From NCBI RefSeq assembly GCF_900110275.1, contig NZ_FODC01000010.1:79896-143895 (forward strand): a stretch of 64,000 nucleotides of DNA, written 5' to 3'. Below the pieces are notes generated by a model that was given only the letters and a program-made list of their open reading frames with translations, searched no databases and had not been told where the DNA came from. A program made the translations under genes and the position numbers. Source of the stretch: Duganella sp. CF517. Lineage in GTDB: Bacteria > Pseudomonadota > Gammaproteobacteria > Burkholderiales > Burkholderiaceae_D. The stretch's first letter is position 1. Every line of letters starts with the position of its first letter. This document shows, one piece after another, positions 53,176 to 61,827 of the stretch.

Positions 53176-53871
53176 ATGACGATCACCACGCATCCCAACC
53201 CGCCCACGCCGCCCGTCGCCATCGAAGACTGCTGGAACCGCATCGGCGTGGTCGGCGACCAGAGTTGCGAGAAACTGGAGCAGTACGTCCATTGCCGCAA
53301 TTGCGACGTCTACGCCGGCGCCGCGCAGCGCAACCTGCAACGGCTCGTCGGCGACGACTATAAAAAGGACTGGGCCACGCATTTCCGCCAGGCCGCCACC
53401 GACACGCAAGCGCTGGACGCCTCGTGCCTGGTGTTCCGCATCGGCCGCGAATGGCTGTCGCTGCCGACCAAGCTGTTCGTCTCCGTGGCGCCGCAAGCCA
53501 GGCCGCACCGGCTGCCGCACCGCGCCGCGCGGGGACTGATCGGCATCGTCAATGTCGGCGGCACCCTGCATCCCTGCATGTCGCTGGCGGCGCTGCTGGG
53601 CATCGACGAAAGCGAAGGCGAGGCCGCGACCCACCGCCACACTTTCGCGCGCGTGCTGCTGATCCGCTGGGAGGACCAGTCCTACGCGCTGCCGGTCGCC
53701 GACCTGCACGGCATCATGCGCTACGCCTCGGCCACCGTGCAGGCGCCGGCTGCCACCATCAACAAGGGCCTGAGCCGCTTCCTGTCCGGCGTGCTGTCGC
53801 ACCAGGACATGCATATCGGTATGCTCGACGCGGCGCTGATCGGCTACCAACTCGCGAGGACGCTGCGATGA
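53176..53871 (+). CDS. wspD: CheW-like coupling protein WspD
   Basis: The 231-residue product carries an N-terminal extension with a Cys-containing segment (DQSCEKLEQYVHCRNCDVYAGAAQ) before its CheW domain (FRIGREWLSLPTKLFVSVAPQARPHRLPHR, RGLIGIVNVGGTLHPCMSLAALL). This layout matches WspD of Pseudomonas (about 230 residues), the second coupling protein of the complex. Its stop overlaps the wspE start by 4 bp. Confidence 0.92.
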   Translation: MTITTHPNPPTPPVAIEDCWNRIGVVGDQSCEKLEQYVHCRNCDVYAGAAQRNLQRLVGDDYKKDWATHFRQAATDTQALDASCLVFRIGREWLSLPTKLFVSVAPQARPHRLPHRAARGLIGIVNVGGTLHPCMSLAALLGIDESEGEAATHRHTFARVLLIRWEDQSYALPVADLHGIMRYASATVQAPAATINKGLSRFLSGVLSHQDMHIGMLDAALIGYQLARTLR

Positions 53872-56219
53872 GCCAGGATAACAACGGAGACCTGAGCCAG
53901 TTCTCCATGATGGACCTGTTCCGCATGGAGGCGGACAGCCAGACCCAGATCCTGACCGACGGCCTGCTGGCCATGGAGCGCCTCAAGGACGCCGCGGCGG
54001 TCGAATCGATGATGCGCGCGGCCCACTCGATCAAGGGCGCCGCCGCCATCGTCGGCCTGGAAGTGGTGGTGCAGCTGGCGCACCGCATGGAGGACGCCTT
54101 CGTCGCAGCCCAACACGGCAAGCTGGCCCTGACGCCCAACCGGGTCGACGTGCTGCTGGCCGGCGTGGACCTGATACTGCAGCTGTCGCGACTCCAGGAC
54201 AGCGGCCTGGATGCCTGGCTCGGCGCCAACGCCGACGACGTCACGCGCACGCTCGACGCCATCACCACCATCGCCTTCCTGCCCGAGCCGATCAACCTGC
54301 AAGCGGAAGCGGGCCTGTTGCCGCCCATCCCGGCGCCGGTGACGGCGCCGCCCTACTTCCCGCCCGGCGAGCTGCCGGTGGCGGCGGTTTCGCCGGCCCC
54401 GGCGCCGGTTCCCGCGCCGCTTTCGGCACCGGTTCCCGCGCCGGCGGCGGACGAGCCGCCCGCCGCGCCGGCCGCGCGCATGCACGCCGCGCCCAAGGCC
54501 GCACAGAACTTCGACAAGCTGCTGTCGCTGGCCAGCGAGTCGCGCATCAACGCGCACCAGATGCATCCGTTCGTGCAGAACATGCAACGCTTCAAGCGCA
54601 ACCAGAGCAGCCTGTTCGCCGTCATCGAACAGCTGCACGAGGCGATCGCCAACAGCACCGACGCCAAGCTGAAGGAGCAATCGCTGGTGGCGCTGCAAAA
54701 GACCCACCCGCTCAAGCAGTTCGTGCTGGAGCACATCGCCGACATCGAAGCCTACGAGCGCCGCCTGCTGGCCGTCTCGCAAGCGATGGTGGACGAAGTG
54801 CTGACCTTGCGCATGCGCCCGTTCCGCGACGGCGTGCAGTCCTTCCCGCGCATGGTGCGCGATCTGGCGCGCACCATGGGCAAGGATGTGCGGCTGGAGA
54901 TCGTCGGCGAGGACACGCTGGTCGACCGCGACATCCTGGCCAGGATCGAAAGCCCGCTCAACCACATGCTGCGCAACGCCATCGACCACGGCATGGACAC
55001 GGCGTCGGCGCGCATCGCGGCCGGCAAGCCTGGCACCGGCACCATTGTTCTGGAGGCCAAGCACCGCGCCGGCATGCTCAGTATCGAAATCAGCGACGAC
55101 GGCCGCGGCGTCGATTTGGAAAAGATCCGCCGCCGGGTGATCGAGCGCAAGATGGCCAGCGCCCAGATGGCCGGCTCGCTGTCGCCGGCCGAGCTGCTCG
55201 AATTCCTGTTCCTGCCCGCCTTCAGCCTGAAGGAAAGCACCACCGAGATTTCCGGACGCGGCGTGGGCCTCGACATCGTCCACGAAACCATCCGTTCGCA
55301 AAACGGCACCGTGCGCATCGAGTCGGAACTCGGCGTCGGCTTCCGCACCTGCATCACGCTGCCGTTGACCCAATCGATCGTGCGCGCGCTGGTGGTCGAT
55401 GTCAAGGGCGAAGCCTACGCCATGCCGATCGCCCAGGTCGAACGGGTCATCAAGATACCGCAATCGACCATCCATACGCTTGAGAACAAGCAGTTCTTCG
55501 ACTTCGGCGGCGAGCATCTGGGCCTGGTCTCGGCTTCGCAGGTGCTCGAACTGGGCGACACCGACGCCGGCGGCGGCGAGCTGGCGGTGGTCGTCATCGG
55601 CACCGGCGCGCGCCGTTACGCGCTGGTGGTCGACACCATCCGCGGCGAGCAAAGCCTGGCGGTGCAAAGCATCGACCCGATCTTCGGCAAGATGCGCGAC
55701 ATCTCGGCCGCCGCCCTGCTCGACGACGGCGAACCGGTGCTGATCCTGGACGTGCCGGACCTGCTGCTGTCGATCGAAAAGCTGCTGCACGAGGGCGGCC
55801 TGCATCAGCTGACCAAGTCCGACCACGCCGAGCGGCGCAAGACCAAGCGCATCCTGGTGGTGGACGATTCGCTGACGGTGCGCGAAATGGAGCGCAAACT
55901 GCTGCTTGGCAGGGGCTTCCAGGTCGACATCGCGATCGACGGCATCGACGGCTGGAACGTGGTGCGCAGCGGCGACTACGACCTGGTGATCACCGACGTC
56001 GACATGCCGCGCATGGACGGCATCGAACTTGTCACGCTGATTAAGAAGGACATTCACCTCCATAAGCTGCCAGTCATGATAGTCTCCTATAAAGACAGAC
56101 CCGAAGACCGGGCGCGCGGGCTTTCGGCCGGCGCCGACTACTACCTGACCAAGGGCAGCTTCCACGACGAGACGCTGCTGGACGCGGTCAGCGATTTGAT
56201 TGGAGACGCCAGTAGATGA
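53868..56219 (+). CDS. wspE: Hybrid CheA histidine kinase WspE
   Basis: The 783-residue product has an HPt domain with phospho-His at residue 53 (RAAHSIKGAAAIVGL) and a long Pro/Ala-rich linker (about residues 150-205). The dimerisation and HATPase regions follow (LNHMLRNAIDHGMD, ISDDGRGVDLEKI, GRGVGLDIVHETI), then a CheW-like domain and a C-terminal receiver with Asp at residue 710 (DLVITDVDMPRMDGIEL). It phosphorylates WspR and WspF. The start ATG at 53868 overlaps the wspD stop; the longer frame upstream is out of the family. Confidence 0.94.
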   Translation: MSQDNNGDLSQFSMMDLFRMEADSQTQILTDGLLAMERLKDAAAVESMMRAAHSIKGAAAIVGLEVVVQLAHRMEDAFVAAQHGKLALTPNRVDVLLAGVDLILQLSRLQDSGLDAWLGANADDVTRTLDAITTIAFLPEPINLQAEAGLLPPIPAPVTAPPYFPPGELPVAAVSPAPAPVPAPLSAPVPAPAADEPPAAPAARMHAAPKAAQNFDKLLSLASESRINAHQMHPFVQNMQRFKRNQSSLFAVIEQLHEAIANSTDAKLKEQSLVALQKTHPLKQFVLEHIADIEAYERRLLAVSQAMVDEVLTLRMRPFRDGVQSFPRMVRDLARTMGKDVRLEIVGEDTLVDRDILARIESPLNHMLRNAIDHGMDTASARIAAGKPGTGTIVLEAKHRAGMLSIEISDDGRGVDLEKIRRRVIERKMASAQMAGSLSPAELLEFLFLPAFSLKESTTEISGRGVGLDIVHETIRSQNGTVRIESELGVGFRTCITLPLTQSIVRALVVDVKGEAYAMPIAQVERVIKIPQSTIHTLENKQFFDFGGEHLGLVSASQVLELGDTDAGGGELAVVVIGTGARRYALVVDTIRGEQSLAVQSIDPIFGKMRDISAAALLDDGEPVLILDVPDLLLSIEKLLHEGGLHQLTKSDHAERRKTKRILVVDDSLTVREMERKLLLGRGFQVDIAIDGIDGWNVVRSGDYDLVITDVDMPRMDGIELVTLIKKDIHLHKLPVMIVSYKDRPEDRARGLSAGADYYLTKGSFHDETLLDAVSDLIGDASR

Positions 56220-57262
56220 AGATCGCCATCGCCAACGATGTCGCCATGGCGGCCGAAGCGCTGCGGCGCGTGGTGGCCAGCACCGCCGAACACCAAGTGC
56301 TGTGGATCGCCCGCACCGGCGCGGAGGCGGTGCGCATGTGCGCCGACAACCGCCCCGACCTGATCCTGATGGATTTGAACATGCCGGAGCTGGACGGCGT
56401 CGAGGCGACCCGGCAGATCATGGAGCACAGCCCGTGCGCGATCCTGGTGGTCACGGGCCGGCCGCAGGACAACGTCAACCAGGTGTTCCGCGCGCTCGGC
56501 GCCGGCGCGCTGGACGTGACGGCGACCCCGGTGTTGCAGGGACAGCCCGGCGGCGACGCCGAGTTGCTGGCCAAGATACGCACCATGGACAAGCTGATAC
56601 GCCATAGCGGCGGCAGCCAGGCGATGGCGCCCCGTCCCGCCGCCAATGGCCACGCCCATGGCCACGGCCACCACGGCGCCGACGGGCCGGTGCCGGTGAC
56701 GGCGCTGCTGGCGATCGGCGCCTCGACCGGCGGCCCGATGGCCGTCTCCAAGATGCTGGCCGGCTGGACGCCGCCGCGCGGCTGCGCCATCGTGGTGGTG
56801 CAGCACATCGACCAGCACTTCGCCGACAATTTCGCGCGCTGGCTCGGCGAGCAGCTCGACATGCCGGTGCGCGCCGCCGAGGAAGGCGACGAACTGGCCG
56901 CCGGTACCGTCCTTGTCGCCAAGAGCAACGACCACTTAACGCTGGATCAAAACTATCGGTTACGGTACGATGCCAATCCGAAGGAGTACGCCTACCGGCC
57001 GTCGGTCGACGTGTTTTTCCACTGCGTCGCCCAGCTCTGGAAGGGCGAGGCGATCGGCGTGCTGCTGACCGGCATGGGCCGCGACGGCGCCGAGGGCCTG
57101 CTGGCCATGCGCCGCGCCGGCCACACCACGATCGCGCAGGACCAGGCCAGCAGCGCCGTCTACGGCATGCCGCGCGCCGCCGCCGATCTGGACGCGGCGC
57201 AGATGGTTTTACCGCTGATGAAGATCGGCCCCGTTTTGCGCAGCACCCTGGGCAGCCGCTGA
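56216..57262 (+). CDS. wspF: CheB-type methylesterase WspF
   Basis: The 348-residue product has a receiver domain (phospho-Asp at residue 53 in LILMDLNMPELDG). Its CheB methylesterase domain has the catalytic Ser near residue 170 (GASTGGP), the His in VVQHIDQHF, and the Asp in TGMGRDGAEGL. WspF removes methyl groups from WspA and restrains the pathway; its loss in Pseudomonas causes hyper-biofilm variants. A His/Gly-rich linker (GHAHGHGHHGADG) joins the domains. Its start overlaps the wspE stop. Confidence 0.94.
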   Translation: MKIAIANDVAMAAEALRRVVASTAEHQVLWIARTGAEAVRMCADNRPDLILMDLNMPELDGVEATRQIMEHSPCAILVVTGRPQDNVNQVFRALGAGALDVTATPVLQGQPGGDAELLAKIRTMDKLIRHSGGSQAMAPRPAANGHAHGHGHHGADGPVPVTALLAIGASTGGPMAVSKMLAGWTPPRGCAIVVVQHIDQHFADNFARWLGEQLDMPVRAAEEGDELAAGTVLVAKSNDHLTLDQNYRLRYDANPKEYAYRPSVDVFFHCVAQLWKGEAIGVLLTGMGRDGAEGLLAMRRAGHTTIAQDQASSAVYGMPRAAADLDAAQMVLPLMKIGPVLRSTLGSR

Positions 57263-57295
57263 TCCGGGCGGCGCCGACACTTAAAGAGAAAATCG

Positions 57296-58333
57296 ATGTC
57301 CGAAGCAAACGCATTCGCAGCAGATCCAGAAGCGGCGCTAACCGCCTTCAAAGTCCGGGTACTCCTGGTCGACGACCAGTTGATCATCGTCGAAGCGGTG
57401 CGCCGCATGCTGAGCGATCAGACCGATATCGAGTTCCACTACACGACCGACGCCGGCCAGGCGCTGCAGACGGCGTTGCAGCTGCAACCGACCGTGATCC
57501 TGCAGGACCTGGTGATGCCGACCATCGACGGTTTCGGCTTGATCAAGATCTACCGCGACGAGGAATCGCTGCGCCACGTGCCGGTGATCGTGTTGTCGGC
57601 CAAGGAGGACCCGAAGCTCAAGGCGCACAGCTTCGCCACCGGCGCCAACGACTACATGGTCAAGCTGCCCGACAAGCTGGAGCTGCTGGCGCGCGTGCGC
57701 TACCACTCCGGCGCCCATATCAGCCGCCTGCAGCGCGACCAGGCGTTCCGCTTCCTGCGCGAGAGCCAGAAGAACCTGGCCGACGCCAACATCGAACTGC
57801 AAAAGCTGGCGGCGCTCGACGCGCTGACCGGCATCGCCAACCGGCGCCGCTTCGACGAGACCATGGCGGTCGAATGGCAGCGTGCGCAGCGCGACAAGAA
57901 GCCATTGACCTTGCTGCTGTGCGACGTCGATTTCTTCAAACTGTATAACGACAGCTTCGGCCACCTCGCGGGCGACTTGTGCCTGAAGAAGGTGGCGGCC
58001 GTCCTGACCGAACATTTGAAGCGCCCCGCCGATCTGGCGGCGCGCTACGGCGGCGAGGAATTCGCCATCATCCTGCCGGAGACACCGGTGACCGGCGCGC
58101 TGATCGTGGCCGAGTCATGCCGCCGACACCTGGAACAGCTGGCCATCGAGAACCCGCAGGCGACCACCGATTTGTCGTCGGTGACGATGTCGATCGGCGT
58201 GGCGAGCGTGGTACCGTCGCCGCAGTCGCGTATCGAGGACTTGATCGAGCGAGCCGACCAGGCGCTGTACGCCGCCAAGAACGCAGGCCGCAACCGCGTC
58301 ATGAGCGCGGACGACCTGCCCGGCCCCACCTAA
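57296..58333 (+). CDS. wspR: Response regulator diguanylate cyclase WspR
   Basis: The 345-residue product has a receiver with phospho-Asp at residue 71 (VILQDLVMPTIDGFGL), a coiled-coil connector (QKNLADANIELQKLAALD), and a GGDEF domain with active GGEEF at 252-256. An RPAD inhibitory site (RxxD, at 243-246) is present, so product feedback is likely. Phosphorylation by WspE should stimulate c-di-GMP synthesis and clustering. It ends the Wsp operon. The length matches Pseudomonas WspR (347). Confidence 0.95.
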   Translation: MSEANAFAADPEAALTAFKVRVLLVDDQLIIVEAVRRMLSDQTDIEFHYTTDAGQALQTALQLQPTVILQDLVMPTIDGFGLIKIYRDEESLRHVPVIVLSAKEDPKLKAHSFATGANDYMVKLPDKLELLARVRYHSGAHISRLQRDQAFRFLRESQKNLADANIELQKLAALDALTGIANRRRFDETMAVEWQRAQRDKKPLTLLLCDVDFFKLYNDSFGHLAGDLCLKKVAAVLTEHLKRPADLAARYGGEEFAIILPETPVTGALIVAESCRRHLEQLAIENPQATTDLSSVTMSIGVASVVPSPQSRIEDLIERADQALYAAKNAGRNRVMSADDLPGPT

Positions 58334-58362
58334 ACCTCATCCCACTAAGGAAAAACCGCAGC

Positions 58363-58677
58363 ATGAGTGCTCAATTTGATCAAGTCAGCGTCGTCAAGAA
58401 ATCGAACATCTACTTCGACGGCAAATGCGTGTCGCACAATATCATCCTCGCCGACGGCAGCAAGAAGAGCGTCGGCGTGATCTTCCCATCGAGCCTGACG
58501 TTCAACACCGGCGCGCCGGAGACGATGGAAATCACCGGCGGCGTGTGCAAGGTGCGCCAGGCCGGCGCCACGCAGTGGCAGACGTACGGCGCCGGACAGG
58601 AGTTCAAGGTCGGCGCTAACAGCCACTTCGACATCGAGACGTTGGAGACGGTCGATTACGTCTGCCACTTCGGTTAA
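58363..58677 (+). CDS. ppnP: Pyrimidine/purine nucleoside phosphorylase PpnP
   Basis: The 104-residue product matches PpnP (YaiE/DUF1255), a small cupin-like phosphorylase. Evidence is VVKKSNIYFDGKCVSHNIILADGSKKSVGVI, NTGAPETMEITGGVCKV and FKVGANSHFDIETLETVDYVCHFG. It splits nucleosides with phosphate in the cytoplasm. It begins 29 bp after wspR and may share its transcript, though it is functionally unrelated. Confidence 0.92.
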   Translation: MSAQFDQVSVVKKSNIYFDGKCVSHNIILADGSKKSVGVIFPSSLTFNTGAPETMEITGGVCKVRQAGATQWQTYGAGQEFKVGANSHFDIETLETVDYVCHFG

Positions 58678-58684
58678 TCAAGCC

Positions 58685-58708
58685 ATGGCGGGTCGGGCCA
58701 CCCGCCAT
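58685..58708. terminator. Hairpin between convergent ppnP and murB
   Basis: ATGGCGGGT (58685-58693) and ACCCGCCAT (58700-58708) are a perfect inverted repeat around CGGGCC. It lies between two convergent stops. No long T run follows, so termination may be partly Rho-dependent. Confidence 0.55.
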
Positions 58709-58710
58709 CG

Positions 58711-59739
58711 TCACACAAACACCGGCTCCGGCTCGAGCAGCACACCGTACCTCGCCTGCACGTCCGCCTGGATCGCCCGCGCCAGCGCCACCACCTCGGC
58801 GCCGGTCGCGCCGCCGTTATTGACCAGCACCAGCGCCTGTTTCGGATACACGCCGGCCGCGCCCAGGCTCCTGCCCTTCCACCCGCACTGATCGATCAAC
58901 CAGCCCGCCGCCAGCTTCTCCGTGCCGTCGGGCTGCGGATGATGCACCAGCGCCGGAAAACGCTCCAGCAGCGCCGCGCACTGCGCGCCCGTCACCACCG
59001 GATTTTTAAAGAAGCTGCCGGCGTTGCCGATCACCGCCGGATCGGGCAGTTTGCGGCGGCGGATCGCCACCACCGTATCGGCCACCTGTCGGGCGCTGGG
59101 CGTGGCATATCCCTGCTCGGCCACCGCCTGCGCCAGTTCCGCATACCGCAGGTTCGGCTGCCACTGCCTGGGCAGCGCGAACGTCACATCCAGAATAACC
59201 AGATGGCGGCCGGCGTCCTGCTTGAAGACGCTGTCGCGATAGCCAAACCGGCACGCCCCCGCATCCATCGGATACGTCGTCCCGCTGCGCGGATCGAACA
59301 CCGTCACGCTGTGCAACACGTCCTTGGTCTCCAGCCCATACGCGCCGATGTTCTGGATCGGCGCCGCGCCGACGGTACCGGGGATGAGCGACAGGTTTTC
59401 CAGCCCGCCCATGCCCTGCGCCAGCGTCCACTGCACGAACGCGTGCCAGTTTTCGCCGGCGGCAGCGCGCACCAAATGGCTGCGCTGATCGCCGCCGACC
59501 ACCTGCTTGCCCGCCAGCGCGATGTGCAGCACCAGTCCGGGAAAATCGCCCGTCAGCAGCAGATTGCTGCCGCCGCCTATCACCAGCCTCGGCAAAGCGG
59601 CCCAGGCGGGATCGGCCAGCGCGCCGAGCAATTGCTCTGTTTCCGTCACGCGCAAATACGCGTGCGCGGTCGCGGCGATGCCGAAGGTATTGAGGGACTG
59701 TAAAGGAAACTGGTGCTGGATGGAGGACTGTGGATGCAT
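58711..59739 (-). CDS. murB: UDP-N-acetylenolpyruvoylglucosamine reductase
   Basis: The 342-residue product has the MurB pattern: SLNTFGIAATAHAYLRV, LVIGGGSNLLLTGDFPGLVL (FAD site), GLENLSLIPGTVGAAPIQNIGAYGLE and FGYRDSVFK. The GNAGSFFKNPVV segment holds the proton-donor Ser, and GAAGVYPKQALVLVN is near the end. It is the type I form with the FAD-linked second step of peptidoglycan precursor synthesis, using NADPH. It is convergent with ppnP. Confidence 0.95.
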   Translation of the reverse strand: MHPQSSIQHQFPLQSLNTFGIAATAHAYLRVTETEQLLGALADPAWAALPRLVIGGGSNLLLTGDFPGLVLHIALAGKQVVGGDQRSHLVRAAAGENWHAFVQWTLAQGMGGLENLSLIPGTVGAAPIQNIGAYGLETKDVLHSVTVFDPRSGTTYPMDAGACRFGYRDSVFKQDAGRHLVILDVTFALPRQWQPNLRYAELAQAVAEQGYATPSARQVADTVVAIRRRKLPDPAVIGNAGSFFKNPVVTGAQCAALLERFPALVHHPQPDGTEKLAAGWLIDQCGWKGRSLGAAGVYPKQALVLVNNGGATGAEVVALARAIQADVQARYGVLLEPEPVFV

Positions 59740-59888
59740 GGAGGAAAAACCGATTAATTTAGTCGATTATAGAGCGAAACAAGCAAAAAACCAGCGCCCG
59801 TATGGGGGTGACTGGCCGGTTGTCCGTTAAAATGTCAGACTTTGATGGGGAGCCGTATTGCCCCATGCCACACGAAAAGGAAATAGCC

Positions 59889-60374
59889 ATGCCGTCGTTT
59901 GATGTAGTGTCCGAAGCAGATATGATCGAAGTGAAGAATGCCGTCGAGCAATCTCAAAAGGAAATCGCCACCCGCTTTGACTTCAAGGGGACCGGCGCAT
60001 CCGTCGAGCACAAGGAAAACGAACTGACCGTCGTCGCCGATTCCGAGTTCCAGCTGCAGCAGGTGCGTGACGTGCTGACCAACAAACTGGCCAAGCGCAA
60101 GGTCGACGTGCGCTTCCTCGAGGACGGCGACATCAAGAAGGTCGGCGGCGACAAGGTCAAGCAGGTCATCAAAATCAAGAATGGCATCGAGGCCGATGCG
60201 GCCAAGAAAATCGTGCGCGTCATCAAGGACAGCAAAATGAAGGTGCAGGCCAGCATCCAGGGCGAGGCCGTGCGCGTGACCGGCGCCAAGCGCGACGATC
60301 TGCAGGCCGCGATGGCCATGCTGCGCAAGGACGTCCCCGACATGCCGCTCGAGTTCAACAACTTCCGCGACTGA
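59889..60374 (+). CDS. yajQ: YajQ family cyclic-di-GMP-binding protein
   Basis: The 161-residue product matches YajQ/UPF0234: MPSFDVVSEADMIEVKNAVEQSQKEIATRFDFKGT, then LEDGDIKKVGGDKVKQVIKIKNGIEAD and MPLEFNNFRD at the end. YajQ relatives have been reported to bind c-di-GMP or nucleic acids and influence virulence or translation. I choose the ATG at 59889, not the upstream frame. It lies near the Wsp operon but is not co-transcribed with it. Confidence 0.95.
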   Translation: MPSFDVVSEADMIEVKNAVEQSQKEIATRFDFKGTGASVEHKENELTVVADSEFQLQQVRDVLTNKLAKRKVDVRFLEDGDIKKVGGDKVKQVIKIKNGIEADAAKKIVRVIKDSKMKVQASIQGEAVRVTGAKRDDLQAAMAMLRKDVPDMPLEFNNFRD

Positions 60375-60521
60375 TCCCGCCCGCGCGGCGTTGCCGCGCC
60401 GTCACAGAGCGGTAGCACACATGGAGTAGAATTAGTTTAGTCTCCATCGACGATGCTGCCGCGCGACCTGCATAGCGCCGGGCCACGCCCGGCAAACAAC
60501 CTCGGTAGTCTAAGGATAGCA
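60375..60521 (+). promoter_or_regulatory. Upstream region of the nitronate monooxygenase-like gene
   Basis: This 147-bp gap contains TAGAAT at about 60426-60431, a -10-like hexamer, with no clear -35. TAAGGA at about 60511-60516 is the ribosome site for the next gene. Nothing else stands out. Confidence 0.35.
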
Positions 60522-61775
60522 ATGAAACGTGTTGATGATTTCCGCCTGCGATTTGGCAAAAACGAGTACGTGCCCATCATGGTCGGCGGAATGGGCGTGG
60601 ACATCTCGACGTCGGAACTGGCGTTGGAAGCGGCCCGCCTGGGCGGCATCGGCCACATCTCCGATGCGATGGTCGAGGACGTGTCCGACCGCAAGTTCGA
60701 TACGAGCTTCGTCAAGGATAAAACCAAGCTCTACAAATTCAACATCAACAATTCGGACAAGTCGGTCGTGCAGTTCGACCTCGAGCGCTTGGCCGACGCC
60801 CAGCGCCGCCACATCGGCGCCACCATGGCGGCGAAACAAGGCGATGGCCTGATTTTCGTGAACTGCATGGAAAAGCTGACCATGAACGGGCCGCGCGAAA
60901 CCTTGCGCACGCGCCTGAACGCGGCGCTCGACGCCGGCATCGACGGCATCACCTTGTCGGCCGGCCTGCACTTCGGCTCGTTCGCCCTGATGGCCGACCA
61001 TCCGCGCTTCCGTGAAGCCAAGCTGGGCATCATCGTCTCGTCGGTGCGCGCGCTGCAAATCTTCCTGCGCAAGAACGCCAAGCTGGACCGCCTGCCGGAC
61101 TTCATCATCGTCGAAGGCCCGCTGGCCGGCGGCCACCTGGGCTTCGGCATGGACTGGGCCGAGTACGACCTGATGTCGATCACCAAGGAATTGCTGGCCT
61201 ACCTGAAAACGGAAAACCTCGACATTCCGCTGATCGCCGCCGGCGGCATCTTCACCGGCAGCGACGCCGTCAGCTTCCTCGAAGCGGGCGCGGCGGGCGT
61301 GCAGGTGGCCACGCGCTTCACCATCACCCACGAATGCGGCCTGCCGGCCAAGGTCAAGCAGGAATACGTCAAGGCCACCGAGGACGACATCATCGTCAAC
61401 GGCATCTCGCCGACCGGCTACCCGATGCGCATGCTCAAAAGCACGCCGGCGATCGGCGGCGGCATCCGTCCCGGCTGCGAGTCCTACGGCTACCTGCTCG
61501 ACGCGACCGGCAACTGCGCCTACATCAACTCGTACAACCGCGAAGTGGCGGCCCATCCGAACGAGAAAAACATCGTCGTGATGGACAAGACCTGCCTGTG
61601 CACGCACATGCGCAACTTCAACTGCTGGACCTGCGGCCATTACACCTACCGCCTGAAGGACACCACGCACCGCAAGCCGGACGGCGAATACCAGCTGCTG
61701 TCGGCCGAGCACGTGTTCAAGGACTACCAGTTCAGCACCGACAACCAGATCGCGCTGCCGGAAAAAGAGTTCTGA
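60522..61775 (+). CDS. Nitronate monooxygenase-like flavoprotein (NAD(P)H-dependent flavin oxidoreductase family)
   Basis: The 417-residue product follows the 2-nitropropane dioxygenase/flavin oxidoreductase plan. Evidence is VPIMVGGMGVDISTSELALEAARLGGIGHIS, VEGPLAGGHLGFGMDWAEYDL (FMN region), IPLIAAGGIFTGSDAVSFLEAGAAGVQVATRF. A distinctive Cys-rich tail follows (DKTCLCTHMRNFNCWTCGHYTYRLKD). The tail could bind metal. Substrate (a nitronate or other oxidisable compound) is not predictable. The start at 60522 fits TAAGGA. Confidence 0.85.
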   Translation: MKRVDDFRLRFGKNEYVPIMVGGMGVDISTSELALEAARLGGIGHISDAMVEDVSDRKFDTSFVKDKTKLYKFNINNSDKSVVQFDLERLADAQRRHIGATMAAKQGDGLIFVNCMEKLTMNGPRETLRTRLNAALDAGIDGITLSAGLHFGSFALMADHPRFREAKLGIIVSSVRALQIFLRKNAKLDRLPDFIIVEGPLAGGHLGFGMDWAEYDLMSITKELLAYLKTENLDIPLIAAGGIFTGSDAVSFLEAGAAGVQVATRFTITHECGLPAKVKQEYVKATEDDIIVNGISPTGYPMRMLKSTPAIGGGIRPGCESYGYLLDATGNCAYINSYNREVAAHPNEKNIVVMDKTCLCTHMRNFNCWTCGHYTYRLKDTTHRKPDGEYQLLSAEHVFKDYQFSTDNQIALPEKEF

Positions 61776-61798
61776 CCGGCGACCGCTCGCGGTAATGA

Positions 61799-61827
61799 AA
61801 AACGGCGCCTCGGCGCCGTTTTTTTAT
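61799..61827. terminator. Bidirectional terminator between convergent genes
   Basis: AACGGCGCC (61801-61809) pairs with GGCGCCGTT (61812-61820); in practice the loop will open by one or two pairs. A-run before and T-run after serve both convergent transcripts, the flavoprotein gene and the DHH gene, whose stop lies just within the T-run side. Confidence 0.85.
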
